Of a stretch of 58,469 nucleotides of DNA, positions 8,886 through 17,614 are shown in pieces. The notes under the pieces were generated by a model, which searched no databases, was not told the DNA's origin, and saw only the letters and a list, made by a program, of their open reading frames with translations. Numbering within the stretch: the first letter of the stretch is position 1; every line of letters begins with the position of its first letter. The translations under genes and the position numbers were made by a program. The stretch comes from Propionibacterium sp. (GTDB lineage Bacteria > Actinomycetota > Actinomycetes > Propionibacteriales > Propionibacteriaceae): NCBI GenBank assembly GCA_022837595.1, contig JALHFX010000005.1:1-58469 (forward strand). Direction: 5' to 3'.

Positions 8886-9434
8886 TCAGGTGCTGCGGAA
8901 GCGGATCACGTTCGTCGTCGAGCACGCAGTCGTTGCGGAGGCGACGGTAACGGGTACGGCGACCGCAGTAGCTCCAGTGTCTCCGGCCAAAATTGCGTTC
9001 CAACCTTGGGTGCCGAGACCGGTCAGCACTTCGATGCAGATGTTTTGGGGAATGGAGCCGTACGAGATCTCGAAAGTGGTGCTGTTTCCGGAAACTGTCA
9101 CCGCCCCGTTCCATGCGTTGGTAATCGACCACGGTGCCGAGGTCACGTGGTTCAGTGTGGAGGGCACTTGGCCTGCCTTGATCAGCTGCTCATTCATGGC
9201 AGCGGTGCCGTAGCCGGCCGTCTGTCCCATGTAGAGCTTCTTGACCGCCAGTTGCAGTGCGCTGATCTCTTGAATGGCGCGATTCGAGTTCGCGGAACTG
9301 AATGCTCCAGAGAGGAGCATCACGGCACCGATGATGACGATCGCAGCGACGCCGAGGTAGGAAATGATTTCGATCAGGGATGCGCCACGCTGACGGGCTT
9401 TGAAAGAGATCGATGCAAAGGATTTTTTGGTCAT
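8886..9434 (-). CDS. pilS: Major type IVb prepilin PilS
   Basis: A short basic leader (residues 1-17) ends in RQRG, followed by ASLIEIISYLGVAAIVIIGAV. This is the class II/type IV prepilin signature, with cleavage after Gly17 and Glu at +5 of the mature pilin. The ~165-residue mature domain has two cysteines (IPQNICIEVL and TTACST) that could form the usual C-terminal disulfide loop. This matches IncI1 PilS, the major thin-pilus subunit. The ribosome binding site is GGAG. The cognate prepilin peptidase (PilU) is not in the window. Confidence 0.88.
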   Translation of the reverse strand: MTKKSFASISFKARQRGASLIEIISYLGVAAIVIIGAVMLLSGAFSSANSNRAIQEISALQLAVKKLYMGQTAGYGTAAMNEQLIKAGQVPSTLNHVTSAPWSITNAWNGAVTVSGNSTTFEISYGSIPQNICIEVLTGLGTQGWNAILAGDTGATAVAVPVTVASATTACSTTNVIRFRST

Positions 9435-9501
9435 AGTGCTCTCCAGAAGTGGATTGGTGATCTAGGTTGTGTTCGATAAAGGTGAGTAGCTTTGGCTTGG
9501 G

Positions 9502-10581
9502 TTACATGTTGCGGCTCAGAGATGCGATCTCCTGTTGAATGGCGAAGAATCCGGCGACGATCCACATGAGAACCAAGGCCATGAAGGCAATAGCCATTCC
9601 GTTCAGGACTTTCATCTGGGCTTGAATGGTCTGAAGGCCCATCCGCATCCACTGCTTACCGACACGGTCGAGGGCGTCACCGAAGTCCCCTGAGTATTTC
9701 GAGTAGATCCCCAGGTCGGCGACGATGTCCTTGGACGGGAAGTTGTAACCGGCATTCTTCATCGCATCGCCGGCGTTCTGGCCGCCGTTGATCCCGTAGA
9801 GATAGGCCTCGATCCGCTCATTGAGATAGGGTGTTGCGGTGCCCTTGATCGCCACGAGGGCATCCTTGATTCGCATACCGCCGTTCAGAAGCGCCGAGAG
9901 CGCAAACAAGAAGCCCGAGCCGACGACCAATCTGTAAAGTGACCACGGCGGGAGCTTGTCGAGTCTGATGCGAAACGGCCCTGTGAACATGGGCATCGTC
10001 ATGGCGACGGACACCACCATTGCGATGACACCGACTATCAGAAACACGCCGTAATTGATCGTGAACATCGAAAGGGTGTGGAGCGACTTTGCGAGTGGCC
10101 CCCACGTGCTCACATCGAGAATCCGCGTGAACTCAGGGATTACCTTTATCCCGAAAAGGAACAGATAGCCGATCGTCGCCATGATGAGGATGGTCGGATA
10201 GAACAAACCACCCAGCACTGCAGATTGAACCTTGCGGTTCGTCTCCACGATTTCAATCACAGACTCGAACGCCTTTGGCAGATTGCCGGACTGCTCGCCT
10301 GACATGATCACCATGCGTTCCATGGTCGGAACCCAGCCGTTTATCGCATCTGCAAACCGGCCGCCATTCAGGATGCTGGTTCGCCATTCGGCGTAGATCA
10401 TCGCGAGGGTGTCCTTTGGCTTTTCACCGCCATCGGACGCGCGATCGTAGAGTTCGGCCAGTATCTGATCGATGCCGATCTTGTTCTGCAACATCACGGC
10501 CATCATCTGCCACGTGCGCAGACGTTGAGCGGTCGTAAACGTCAGCTTGGCTAGGCGCAGTTCGAGATTAGAACTTGTCAC
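9502..10581 (-). CDS. pilR: PilR inner-membrane pilus platform protein
   Basis: I chose GTG at 10581 because GGGGAGG lies six bases upstream and it overlaps the pilQ stop, giving 359 aa. The GspF/PilC fold is visible as two similar cytoplasmic helical domains and three transmembrane stretches (PTILIMATIGYLFLFGIKVI, INYGVFLIVGVIAMVVSVAM and MAIAFMALVLMWIVAGFFAI). The GEQSGNLP pattern is typical of the family. It should anchor the PilQ motor and pilus base in the inner membrane. Confidence 0.88.
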   Translation of the reverse strand: MTSSNLELRLAKLTFTTAQRLRTWQMMAVMLQNKIGIDQILAELYDRASDGGEKPKDTLAMIYAEWRTSILNGGRFADAINGWVPTMERMVIMSGEQSGNLPKAFESVIEIVETNRKVQSAVLGGLFYPTILIMATIGYLFLFGIKVIPEFTRILDVSTWGPLAKSLHTLSMFTINYGVFLIVGVIAMVVSVAMTMPMFTGPFRIRLDKLPPWSLYRLVVGSGFLFALSALLNGGMRIKDALVAIKGTATPYLNERIEAYLYGINGGQNAGDAMKNAGYNFPSKDIVADLGIYSKYSGDFGDALDRVGKQWMRMGLQTIQAQMKVLNGMAIAFMALVLMWIVAGFFAIQQEIASLSRNM

Positions 10582-12322
10582 CGACAACCTCCCCAACGGT
10601 GACCATGTTGTCGTACAGCAACTCGGCCATGTGCAGATGGCCGACAACCCGCTCGGCCATCATCGGATCGACTACCCCTGCCTTCACTTTCTCAATCGCG
10701 TGGTGGACGATCGTTTGACCCTGCTGCTCTTGCAGCCAGTGATTTCGAGCCTTAACCCGCTCGCCGCGGCGCAGGTACTCGCACAGCATGGGGTCAGGGA
10801 TGATGATTTCGGCGCAAACGGTACGACCAATCGAGCCGCGGTTACTACAGTGCTCGCAGCCGTCTCCGGTGATGAAAACGTCGATCCAGTCGGAACCCAG
10901 CGCACGCTGAATCCGCTCCAGAGTTCGTTCCGGCATCTTGTCCAAATGATCACGCAAGGGCTTCTTGCAGTGCGGGCAGAGCTTCTTGACGAGCCTCTGG
11001 CTGATCAGTCCGGTGAGAACGGAGTGATCGAGCAGCATGTCGGGTTCGATGCCGATGTTGATCAGGCGGTCGGCAATGCCCAGTGCGCTGTTGGCGTGCA
11101 GCGTCGTCCAGACCTGGTGGCCTGTCGTAGCCGCGCGCAATGCGAGCTCGACTGAAGGCTTGTCACGAACCTCGCCGATCATGATGGTGTCAGGGTCCAG
11201 GCGCATCGCCGCGTTGATCGCGGCAATGAACATCTCCTCACGCTCCAACTGGGAGGTTGCATTGCCGACGGGAGTTTGCACAGCCCCGCTGATTGGGTAC
11301 TCGGGCGGGTCTTCGACCGTGAGGACATGCTTGCGACCTTGCGTTTCGTTGATGTAGCCGCGAAGCAGACGTTGAAGCGTGGTCGATTTGCCGGAGCCGG
11401 TTGGCCCGCTGATGATGTTCAGGCCAATGGGTTGTTCCTGCATGTGCTGGAACAGGAACTTGTGGGACTTCGTAAAGCCGAGATCGCACGGATCGTGCGA
11501 GTCGAGCGCGTCGTTGTAGAGCAGTCGAAGCACCATCACGGTTGCCTCGGCGGTCGGGCTTGCTGCGATACGAATGCCGTTCAGGCCCGGGGGGAGCTTC
11601 GATGTGTCGCCAATTCGCGCATCGAGTCGAATGTTCTCCTTGAAGGTCTCTTCCGAGACGTCGGCCATCGCCTGGTAGTAGTAACGGACGAGCTTCATCC
11701 CGTACTCGGGGTCCTGCTCGTGAGCCTTCTCCAGTTCGCCGTGAATGCGATACAGGATGTCAGTGCCCGTGCGGTCGATGCGAATGTGAATGTCCGAAGC
11801 GGACGAGGCGGCTGCTTCGGAGATGATCTTCATCCCCGCGACCTGCATCTGAGTCTGACTGAACTGGCCCTGGTCATCGGTGATGGCCACGCCGGCGGCT
11901 TGATAGACGTTCGAGATGGAGCGCAGCGTGGTTGTGACGATCCTGAATTCGATGCCCTTGCGCCGAAGCAGTGTGATGTAGGACATCACGTGCGCATTGG
12001 TTTCCTGACCGCGGGCGATCAGCAGTCGTCCATCGGAGAGGAAGCACAAGAGCCGTGCGGCTTCGTGATTGGCATGAAGCTCGCCCTCAGAGGAGCGGAT
12101 CGTTGTCTCTTTGAAGTTGACGACGATGTTTTCCTCGAATGGTGCATCCTCGAAGAACGCCGACCTCTGGATGGGCCGTGAGCCTGTGGGTTGATCCACG
12201 CGTAGTGTCTTCATAGGACCGCGCAGGCCTTCAGCAGCGGTTGCTGCACCGGCCGCTGCCATTGCGACTTGGGGACCCGTGGGCTGAACCATGTTTCTCA
12301 GGTTTTTGAGGAAACTCATCAT
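10568..12322 (-). CDS. pilQ: PilQ assembly ATPase (PilB/GspE family)
   Basis: The product has 584 residues. The N-terminal ~170 residues are an adaptor region, followed by the ATPase core: Walker A GPTGSGKSTT, Asp box TVEDPPEYPI, Walker B IMIGEVRD and His box TTLHANS. A zinc-binding CPHC...CEHC tetracysteine motif follows, as in PilB and GspE. It is the pilus-extension motor. GGGAG precedes tandem ATGs at 12322 and 12319, either of which may be used. Confidence 0.9.
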   Translation of the reverse strand: MMSFLKNLRNMVQPTGPQVAMAAAGAATAAEGLRGPMKTLRVDQPTGSRPIQRSAFFEDAPFEENIVVNFKETTIRSSEGELHANHEAARLLCFLSDGRLLIARGQETNAHVMSYITLLRRKGIEFRIVTTTLRSISNVYQAAGVAITDDQGQFSQTQMQVAGMKIISEAAASSASDIHIRIDRTGTDILYRIHGELEKAHEQDPEYGMKLVRYYYQAMADVSEETFKENIRLDARIGDTSKLPPGLNGIRIAASPTAEATVMVLRLLYNDALDSHDPCDLGFTKSHKFLFQHMQEQPIGLNIISGPTGSGKSTTLQRLLRGYINETQGRKHVLTVEDPPEYPISGAVQTPVGNATSQLEREEMFIAAINAAMRLDPDTIMIGEVRDKPSVELALRAATTGHQVWTTLHANSALGIADRLINIGIEPDMLLDHSVLTGLISQRLVKKLCPHCKKPLRDHLDKMPERTLERIQRALGSDWIDVFITGDGCEHCSNRGSIGRTVCAEIIIPDPMLCEYLRRGERVKARNHWLQEQQGQTIVHHAIEKVKAGVVDPMMAERVVGHLHMAELLYDNMVTVGEVVGDKF

Positions 12323-12336
12323 CAACTCCCGTTGAT

Positions 12337-12810
12337 TCAGTTGGGCATGTGGGCCATGCCCATTGGCAGGCTCTGGGTCATTTGCGGAGTCGAGCCGACC
12401 GCGGGTGTGCGGTTCACGAACTCGAGCGGAATAACTCGACCGCCGCGATTGATCGAGACCCGGTTCGTTCCGATATCAGCGACGGTGCTGCCGTCTGGAA
12501 GGCGATCGCCCTTTCGCGCTTCGACGGCGTTGCCCGATGGCATCACGAGCATGGCCCACCGTTCGGCGCCAAAACCCTCGACCCACTTGACCGCCACCTC
12601 AGAGCGCTTCTCCTCGGGCGCATCCCGGCGGTTCTGGCCGCTCGCTTCAATGAGCGCCTGACGCAACTTTTCACGCTCGAGCTTGGCTCGAAGAATGTCG
12701 ACTTCCCCATTGATCGTCGTCAGATCCATCGCGTCGGGTTCGCTCGCAATGCTCAGTTGCGGCAGCAAAGCGCAGACAACTGCTGCGATCACTACGGTCT
12801 TATTTCGCAT
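12337..12810 (-). CDS. pilP: PilP pilus biogenesis protein
   Basis: The product has 157 residues and a cleavable signal peptide (about 22 residues ending SIA). A short helical stretch is followed by a C-terminal domain with the GDRLPDGSTVADI...RVSI pattern typical of IncI1-type PilP and of the periplasmic PilP/GspC homology region. It should connect the inner-membrane complex to the PilN secretin. It overlaps pilO by 11 bases and has GGAAGGA upstream of the ATG. Confidence 0.8.
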   Translation of the reverse strand: MRNKTVVIAAVVCALLPQLSIASEPDAMDLTTINGEVDILRAKLEREKLRQALIEASGQNRRDAPEEKRSEVAVKWVEGFGAERWAMLVMPSGNAVEARKGDRLPDGSTVADIGTNRVSINRGGRVIPLEFVNRTPAVGSTPQMTQSLPMGMAHMPN

Positions 12811-14104
12811 AGATCCTTCCTTCGTAAGTCCACTTTCCTGATTGATGGGTTGCCTTGGTTACCCGCACCCCATAGACGTCGAGTACGCTTCGCATTGACA
12901 TGGGCGATAGGCCGATCGGGCCAACGGCAAAGGTGTATTCGCGCCATTCAGCCGGGCGCATCTTTGTGGTCTTCGCCTCTTCGGCACTCATCGGAGGGGC
13001 GGGCGGCATCTCGGGGTTACCTACCGAATAGGGCGCCTTGAGGCCCTGCAGCAGGCTTACGAAGCCGCGTTGCACGTCGCCAAAGGTCGGAAGTTCGTCC
13101 TCCCGGAACGTGAGGTTCTCTAGCGTCCTGCGGAGCACGGCCTGCGTGGCATCAGGGTTAAGACCAGCGGTCGGCAGCACGGCGAGCAGATGATCTGCCC
13201 GGGCGCCGTTGCCCCTGTAGAGCGCCTCGGAAGCGGCACCGTCGCAGATGAAGGTCTCAAGTGCCCATCCGCCGGGCGCAGTCGTCGGGATGTGGCCTTG
13301 GCAGCGGCTCAGGAAGCTGCCCGTCACCGCAACCGTGTGCCAGCCCTTTGGGTAGTCGCGCTCGACCTGAACTGCTCCACCGCCCTGAAGCGCGAGCAAC
13401 TCCTGTCGTTGTGCTTCGATGGCTGCGAGTTGGTCAGCTTCGACCTTCTTCATGTACAAGAAGGCGCCGCCGAGCGAGGCCATAGAGAGTGCGATGCCTG
13501 CGGCGATGATCTGCTTGCGGGAGATCTCGGCTTTGAGCGCGTGCAGTTGGTACTGAGTTGCCTTGGTGAGCTTCCCGCCCTTGAGTGCGAGAAGCGCCTC
13601 AAGCTCGATGGCTACAAAGTTGTGGTAGCCCGCCTGGCCAACCTCCGGGCTACCCATGATGGCAGCCCAACTACCGATCCCGTAGTGGTGTTCGAGTTGC
13701 TCGATCGCTTCTACGAAAGAGCCGATGAAGTCGCCATTGGGCAGGATGGAGCCGTCGCGAACCGCGATGAAGGCGTACCGATCGTCGCCACACGCGAACA
13801 CGCCCAGCCAGTCGTTGATCATCTGGCTGCGGCCGGGAGCGGTTGGAACCAGGCTGGGCGATTCGGAAACCGCGTTCGAAACGGCGGCAGCAAGGGACAA
13901 CTGCTTGGCAGCGGCGCCATCAGACGACAGCGCAACGCCTACCTGAGAGGTGCCGACGCCGTTACGGATCACGTAAAGGTCGCCGCCGTACTTGCTCGTG
14001 TTGGCAATGGCCTCCTTCTTGAGCTCCCGTGGGCGTGACAGAGCTACCCACGTGAGCCCCCCAACGAAGGTGTGCTTGCCGATCTGGACGGTTTTGTGCG
14101 TCAT
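12800..14104 (-). CDS. pilO: PilO pilus accessory protein (PilO2 family)
   Basis: The product has 434 residues: an N-terminal cytoplasmic domain (1-195), one transmembrane helix (~198-217, IIAAGIALSMASLGGAFLYM), then a periplasmic domain. This bitopic arrangement is that of R64-type PilO, which is larger than type IVa PilO. The gene sits between pilN and pilP, as in R64. It is an inner-membrane alignment-complex component. Confidence 0.85.
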   Translation of the reverse strand: MTHKTVQIGKHTFVGGLTWVALSRPRELKKEAIANTSKYGGDLYVIRNGVGTSQVGVALSSDGAAAKQLSLAAAVSNAVSESPSLVPTAPGRSQMINDWLGVFACGDDRYAFIAVRDGSILPNGDFIGSFVEAIEQLEHHYGIGSWAAIMGSPEVGQAGYHNFVAIELEALLALKGGKLTKATQYQLHALKAEISRKQIIAAGIALSMASLGGAFLYMKKVEADQLAAIEAQRQELLALQGGGAVQVERDYPKGWHTVAVTGSFLSRCQGHIPTTAPGGWALETFICDGAASEALYRGNGARADHLLAVLPTAGLNPDATQAVLRRTLENLTFREDELPTFGDVQRGFVSLLQGLKAPYSVGNPEMPPAPPMSAEEAKTTKMRPAEWREYTFAVGPIGLSPMSMRSVLDVYGVRVTKATHQSGKWTYEGRIYAK

Positions 14105-14114
14105 ATCGATGGGA

Positions 14115-15770
14115 TCAGTTGACGACGACCGGGGTCACCAGAACGACGACCGATTCCTTGTTACGCTCGGCATTCATGCCACCGCCCAAGAGCGGGAAGC
14201 GCGCACTGCCCACGCCGCTGTAGCGAAGGTTGCCGTTGGTTTGCTCGAAGCCGGACAGCACCAAGGTTTCGCCCGAGCGCATCTTGATGCGCTGAAGGAA
14301 GTTCTTCGTGTCGACTTCGGGCGCCTCGATGCTGGCCTCGCCGCTTGTGATCGTACGGATCTCGCGCAGCGCGGAAACGTCGGCGCTGAACTGGAGGATC
14401 AACGCACCGTCTTCCATGATCGAAGGCAGCACCTGCATCGAGAAGCCGCTACTTACGGTTCCCGGCCGGATTGCCGTGGAGGAGCCCACATCCGTTGTGT
14501 TGGTCGTCGTGGTTTCGGCCAAGTACGTGACTTGCTTGGCGGTCTGAATCGGTGCCGGCTGGTTGTTGAGGGCAACCACGGAGGCGGTCGTTTCAAGATG
14601 AACTTGACCCTGTTCGGTAAGAGCGTTGATCACCGCCTGCGAACCGTTCCACTTCGAACTGGGCTTGATGATGCCCAGCGTCAGGGAGCTCGATCCCGGT
14701 GCAGCGGTAACGAGGTTGCTCAGCCCGTATCGACTCTTCAGGTTGTCGTAGACCAGGTCCCACGAGATCGAGTAGTCGTCGGAATCGTTCTTCGTGACCG
14801 AGAGCACTTGAACGGTGATCATCACCTGCTTGGAGAGCGAGTCATTTTGCTGATCGATGAAACTGCTCACCGCTTTGATGACGGTCGGCGTGTCCGTGAC
14901 AGTGATGGTTCCCGTCGCGACGGACACAACCACCTTGCCAGTCGGAGAGAGCATGGCTTCGACCGATTTGCCAAGGCCATCCCAGACAGACAGTTCCGAC
15001 GATACGCTCGTGGAAAGGCTGTTGTTGCCCTGCTGGATGGACGTGCTCTCGCCCGTCGCACCGCTCGACCCCGAGGAGTTGCTCGAGCCGGAGGTGGTTG
15101 CAACACTTGCGTCGAGCTTGGAGGTGCCCGGAACCGCCCGCACTTGGAACGTCTTCGTCTCGTTCAGGAAGAACTGAATCTCACCGCCCTTGTAGCGCCA
15201 GAACACCCCGTATCGCGCAGCGACCATGTCCAGTAGCGCTTTGAGGGTGCCGCCCGAGAAGTTGATGTTCATCGGTGCGTAAAGGCTGGTCGAGCCGACC
15301 ATCGGCAGTGTCGAGCTCGTGGGCGATGCACCCGGAATCGGGGGGAGCCCCGCCGCACCTGGCGCCACCCCTGCCCCCATGCCGGCGCCTTGCGAGCCAG
15401 CCGTCCCGTTGTTGATGTACAGCTCGGGGGCGATCGCCACAGGGATCCGTGTGCGCAGCGTGATCCGTTCTGCGAATTCGCGCAGATCGGACACGCTGTT
15501 GTTGAAGGAAGCCTCCTCGTTAAAGATTGCCGGAAGGGTGTCCTGCTTCTCGAGCTTGATGGCCGTGCCACCTATGAACACCGAGTCCTTGAAGACAACA
15601 GGTTGAGCGTCCTGACGAGCAGCAGTGACGACACCGACTTGTCGGCCCAGGCGGTCGGCGTTGGCGCTCACGCGATCCACGTCGGCTTCGATCTTGGTGG
15701 GGTTGCTGACGCAGCCCACGAGCGCAAGCGGAATCGAGGCGGCAAGCAGGGTCTTGCGGGAAATGGTCAT
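14115..15770 (-). CDS. pilN: PilN outer-membrane secretin lipoprotein
   Basis: The lipoprotein signal MTISRKTLLAASIPLALVGC has a lipobox at Cys20. The 551-residue protein carries secretin N-domains, a Ser/Gly-rich linker (~215-245), and a C-terminal secretin domain with repeated amphipathic strands and the MRSGETLVLSG motif near residue 500, ending in a hydrophobic VVVLVTPVVV strand. This matches the IncI1 PilN secretin family, which forms the pore for the thin pilus. GGAG lies before the ATG. Confidence 0.92.
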   Translation of the reverse strand: MTISRKTLLAASIPLALVGCVSNPTKIEADVDRVSANADRLGRQVGVVTAARQDAQPVVFKDSVFIGGTAIKLEKQDTLPAIFNEEASFNNSVSDLREFAERITLRTRIPVAIAPELYINNGTAGSQGAGMGAGVAPGAAGLPPIPGASPTSSTLPMVGSTSLYAPMNINFSGGTLKALLDMVAARYGVFWRYKGGEIQFFLNETKTFQVRAVPGTSKLDASVATTSGSSNSSGSSGATGESTSIQQGNNSLSTSVSSELSVWDGLGKSVEAMLSPTGKVVVSVATGTITVTDTPTVIKAVSSFIDQQNDSLSKQVMITVQVLSVTKNDSDDYSISWDLVYDNLKSRYGLSNLVTAAPGSSSLTLGIIKPSSKWNGSQAVINALTEQGQVHLETTASVVALNNQPAPIQTAKQVTYLAETTTTNTTDVGSSTAIRPGTVSSGFSMQVLPSIMEDGALILQFSADVSALREIRTITSGEASIEAPEVDTKNFLQRIKMRSGETLVLSGFEQTNGNLRYSGVGSARFPLLGGGMNAERNKESVVVLVTPVVVN

Positions 15771-15773
15771 TGG

Positions 15774-16457
15774 TTACTCCACGCCTTTATTGACGATGCG
15801 CACAACTTGGTTGCCGCGGTAGAAGATGGCTTTCGGGGGGAACTCGACCGACTCCATCGACCGCATCACGGTCTCGATAGCCCCCTCGAACGTCTGGTTC
15901 AGGGATGCGGAGGCGCCTATCGGATAGTCGTAGTTGAGCTCCCAGACCATCTGCCAACCGGCCGACGCTGCCCACCGCTCAAGCGCGGTACGCACGGTTT
16001 TGTCTTCAAAGCGGAGATCCCAAACGGCGGAGGCAGCATTCACGGCAGCGTCGGATGCGCCCTGCGCCTGTGTGCCTTCGACTACGCCATCTTTGAGCGT
16101 AAGCGTCACGATTCTGGAGTTGGTGTCGACTTCGGCGCTGAGGGCTGGCACTTGGGACACCACGTCACGAAGCACGGAAGTCCAGTCTTTGCCGCCCTTC
16201 CACGACACGGCCGTATTGGCGACACGGTCAATACCGATGGATCTCAGGTGATAGTCGCGCGGAACGATTTGGGTCACCGCCTGGTGGAGCGGGACGCCAT
16301 CTGCAAACCCATGAAGGGTTTCGGAGTTATCGCTTCCGATGACCCGAACCGGCGTATTTGCAGAGAAAGGATTTGCACTGGACTCATCAACGAATCCGGC
16401 GTGCGCGACTGACGCAAAAGCGATGATGAATGCGGAGACAATCAGCTTTTTATTCAC
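15774..16457 (-). CDS. pilL: PilL-like periplasmic protein (TcpQ-type domain)
   Basis: The start is GTG at 16457, with AGGT upstream. A signal peptide (~20 residues ending VAHA) precedes a 200-residue periplasmic protein. Its C-terminal half (VWDLRFEDKTVRTALERWAASAGW) has the TcpQ/PilL pattern associated with secretin assembly. At 227 aa it is shorter than R64 PilL and lacks the long N-terminal part. It lies four bases upstream of pilN and probably assists secretin localisation. Confidence 0.75.
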   Translation of the reverse strand: MNKKLIVSAFIIAFASVAHAGFVDESSANPFSANTPVRVIGSDNSETLHGFADGVPLHQAVTQIVPRDYHLRSIGIDRVANTAVSWKGGKDWTSVLRDVVSQVPALSAEVDTNSRIVTLTLKDGVVEGTQAQGASDAAVNAASAVWDLRFEDKTVRTALERWAASAGWQMVWELNYDYPIGASASLNQTFEGAIETVMRSMESVEFPPKAIFYRGNQVVRIVNKGVE

Positions 16458-16477
16458 GGCTACCTCAAGACTTGATT

Positions 16478-17530
16478 TCAGTATCTCAGCACGATTTCTT
16501 TGTCGCGCAAGACGATGGTTGCGTTGCCCTTGATCTGGTCGCCGATGCGGGCAAGCGCCTGCAGATAGGGGACAGATGCGAATTGAACGGAAACGATCTC
16601 CGGCCGCTTTTCACCTTCAACGACCAGCGGGCGCTTCATCTGCTGAGCAACCTCATACATGACGTCCGAGAGTTCAGACTCAGTGGCAATCACGGTCAGA
16701 CGATCATTATCGAAAGTCACGACCGGCGAACCCTTAATGCAGGGCACCGACCTCGAAACAGTGAACTCGATCTCGTACATGCCCGGGATCGCACTGTGGC
16801 CGTCGTGGGAGAGCATTTCCCGAGTGATGCCGGCCTGAATAAGCGCATTCCCAATCGCAATGCCCCTTGCGGTACGAACCTTTGCGGTGTCTGCTGCAGC
16901 GGTGAGAATGCGAACGCTTTGAAGGCCCTGCCGGCTTGCCTCAGCCTCAAGTTTTTGCTTCCCGGCCGCATTCAAAGTGGTGCTGCCCGTTCCAAACTCG
17001 ATCGCGACATTCGAGGTCGAGGACAGGTTGCTGGGCTTGCATGTGCCAGGAGCCTCAGCAAACGGATTTCGAGACTCGGCGGGGGCCGATGCAATCGCTG
17101 TCTCAACCTTCATATGCTCGGGCGTCGGCTGGGTAGGTGCGATAGTGGGAGCGGGCTTCGCAACATGCGGGTCCGCAACTGCAATCGGTTTCACCTGATC
17201 ATCGGGAGTGCTGACACCTTGATAGCGCACGGTGGCTCGATCCTTTCCGGCGCCGAAAAGTACGAACGAGTCCGGAAGCCCTTCGATGACGACGTAGGGG
17301 CCTTGCCGCGAGCTCTTAGCTCCCTCGACACGAATAGGCGCAGTCGGGTTGGATGGCTGAATGTAGATATCGCGACCGTCGTTGAAGATCAGCGAAGGAC
17401 GCAGCGCCGTCGATCCGCTCACGCTGTACGAAAAGTCGAATGGTTGATTCTGTTGCGCAATCGCACTGGCGCTCGAAAGCGTCATGCATAGGGCGATTGC
17501 GCGGAGGAAGGTGCTTGGGTGTTGAGTCAT
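16478..17530 (-). CDS. Fusion protein: VirB9 C-terminal-like + OmpA-like + secretin STN-like domains
   Basis: A signal peptide (~25 residues, ending AIA) is followed by three parts. Residues ~28-105 (FDFSYSVSGSTALRPSLIFND... to VRYQG) parallel the VirB9 C-terminal domain encoded at 18967-19782 (FEYSVSGKADFAPTTVFDD...). Residues ~165-260 (VAIEFGTGSTTLNAAGK ... RTARGIAIGNALIQAGI) look OmpA-like. Residues ~265-350 (SELSDVMYEVAQQMKRPLVV ... VPYLQALARIGDQI) look like a secretin STN/N0 domain. The gene heads the pil operon directly after virB10. The visible inference is a periplasmic adaptor between the VirB outer-membrane core and the pilus secretin. I know no named family with this order, and the domain calls are by eye. 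Confidence 0.6.
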   Translation of the reverse strand: MTQHPSTFLRAIALCMTLSSASAIAQQNQPFDFSYSVSGSTALRPSLIFNDGRDIYIQPSNPTAPIRVEGAKSSRQGPYVVIEGLPDSFVLFGAGKDRATVRYQGVSTPDDQVKPIAVADPHVAKPAPTIAPTQPTPEHMKVETAIASAPAESRNPFAEAPGTCKPSNLSSTSNVAIEFGTGSTTLNAAGKQKLEAEASRQGLQSVRILTAAADTAKVRTARGIAIGNALIQAGITREMLSHDGHSAIPGMYEIEFTVSRSVPCIKGSPVVTFDNDRLTVIATESELSDVMYEVAQQMKRPLVVEGEKRPEIVSVQFASVPYLQALARIGDQIKGNATIVLRDKEIVLRY

Positions 17531-17583
17531 CGTTTTCAGGTCCGTAGGCTTATTCTGACTGGAGTCGTCGAACAGACTTGCTT

Positions 17584-17614
17584 CGTAAAACAGCCGTTTT
17601 GAGCTGTTTTATCG
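17584..17614 (-). promoter_or_regulatory. Operator B before the pilus operon
   Basis: The palindrome TAAAACA (17586-17592), N12 (GCCGTTTTGAGC) and TGTTTTA (17605-17611) has inner arms that continue as AGC/GCT. It lies about 55 bases upstream of the fusion-protein start and overlaps the virB10 stop codon. It is one of six sites with this geometry in the window. Confidence 0.6.

Noticed and set aside
13992..15236. 414-codon plus-strand frame opposite pilN/pilO, and similar frames at 8871-9479, 11276-12181, 15390-16412 and 29065-30072
   Set aside because: All lie opposite genes with clear secretin, pilin, ATPase or VirB motifs and have no domains of their own.
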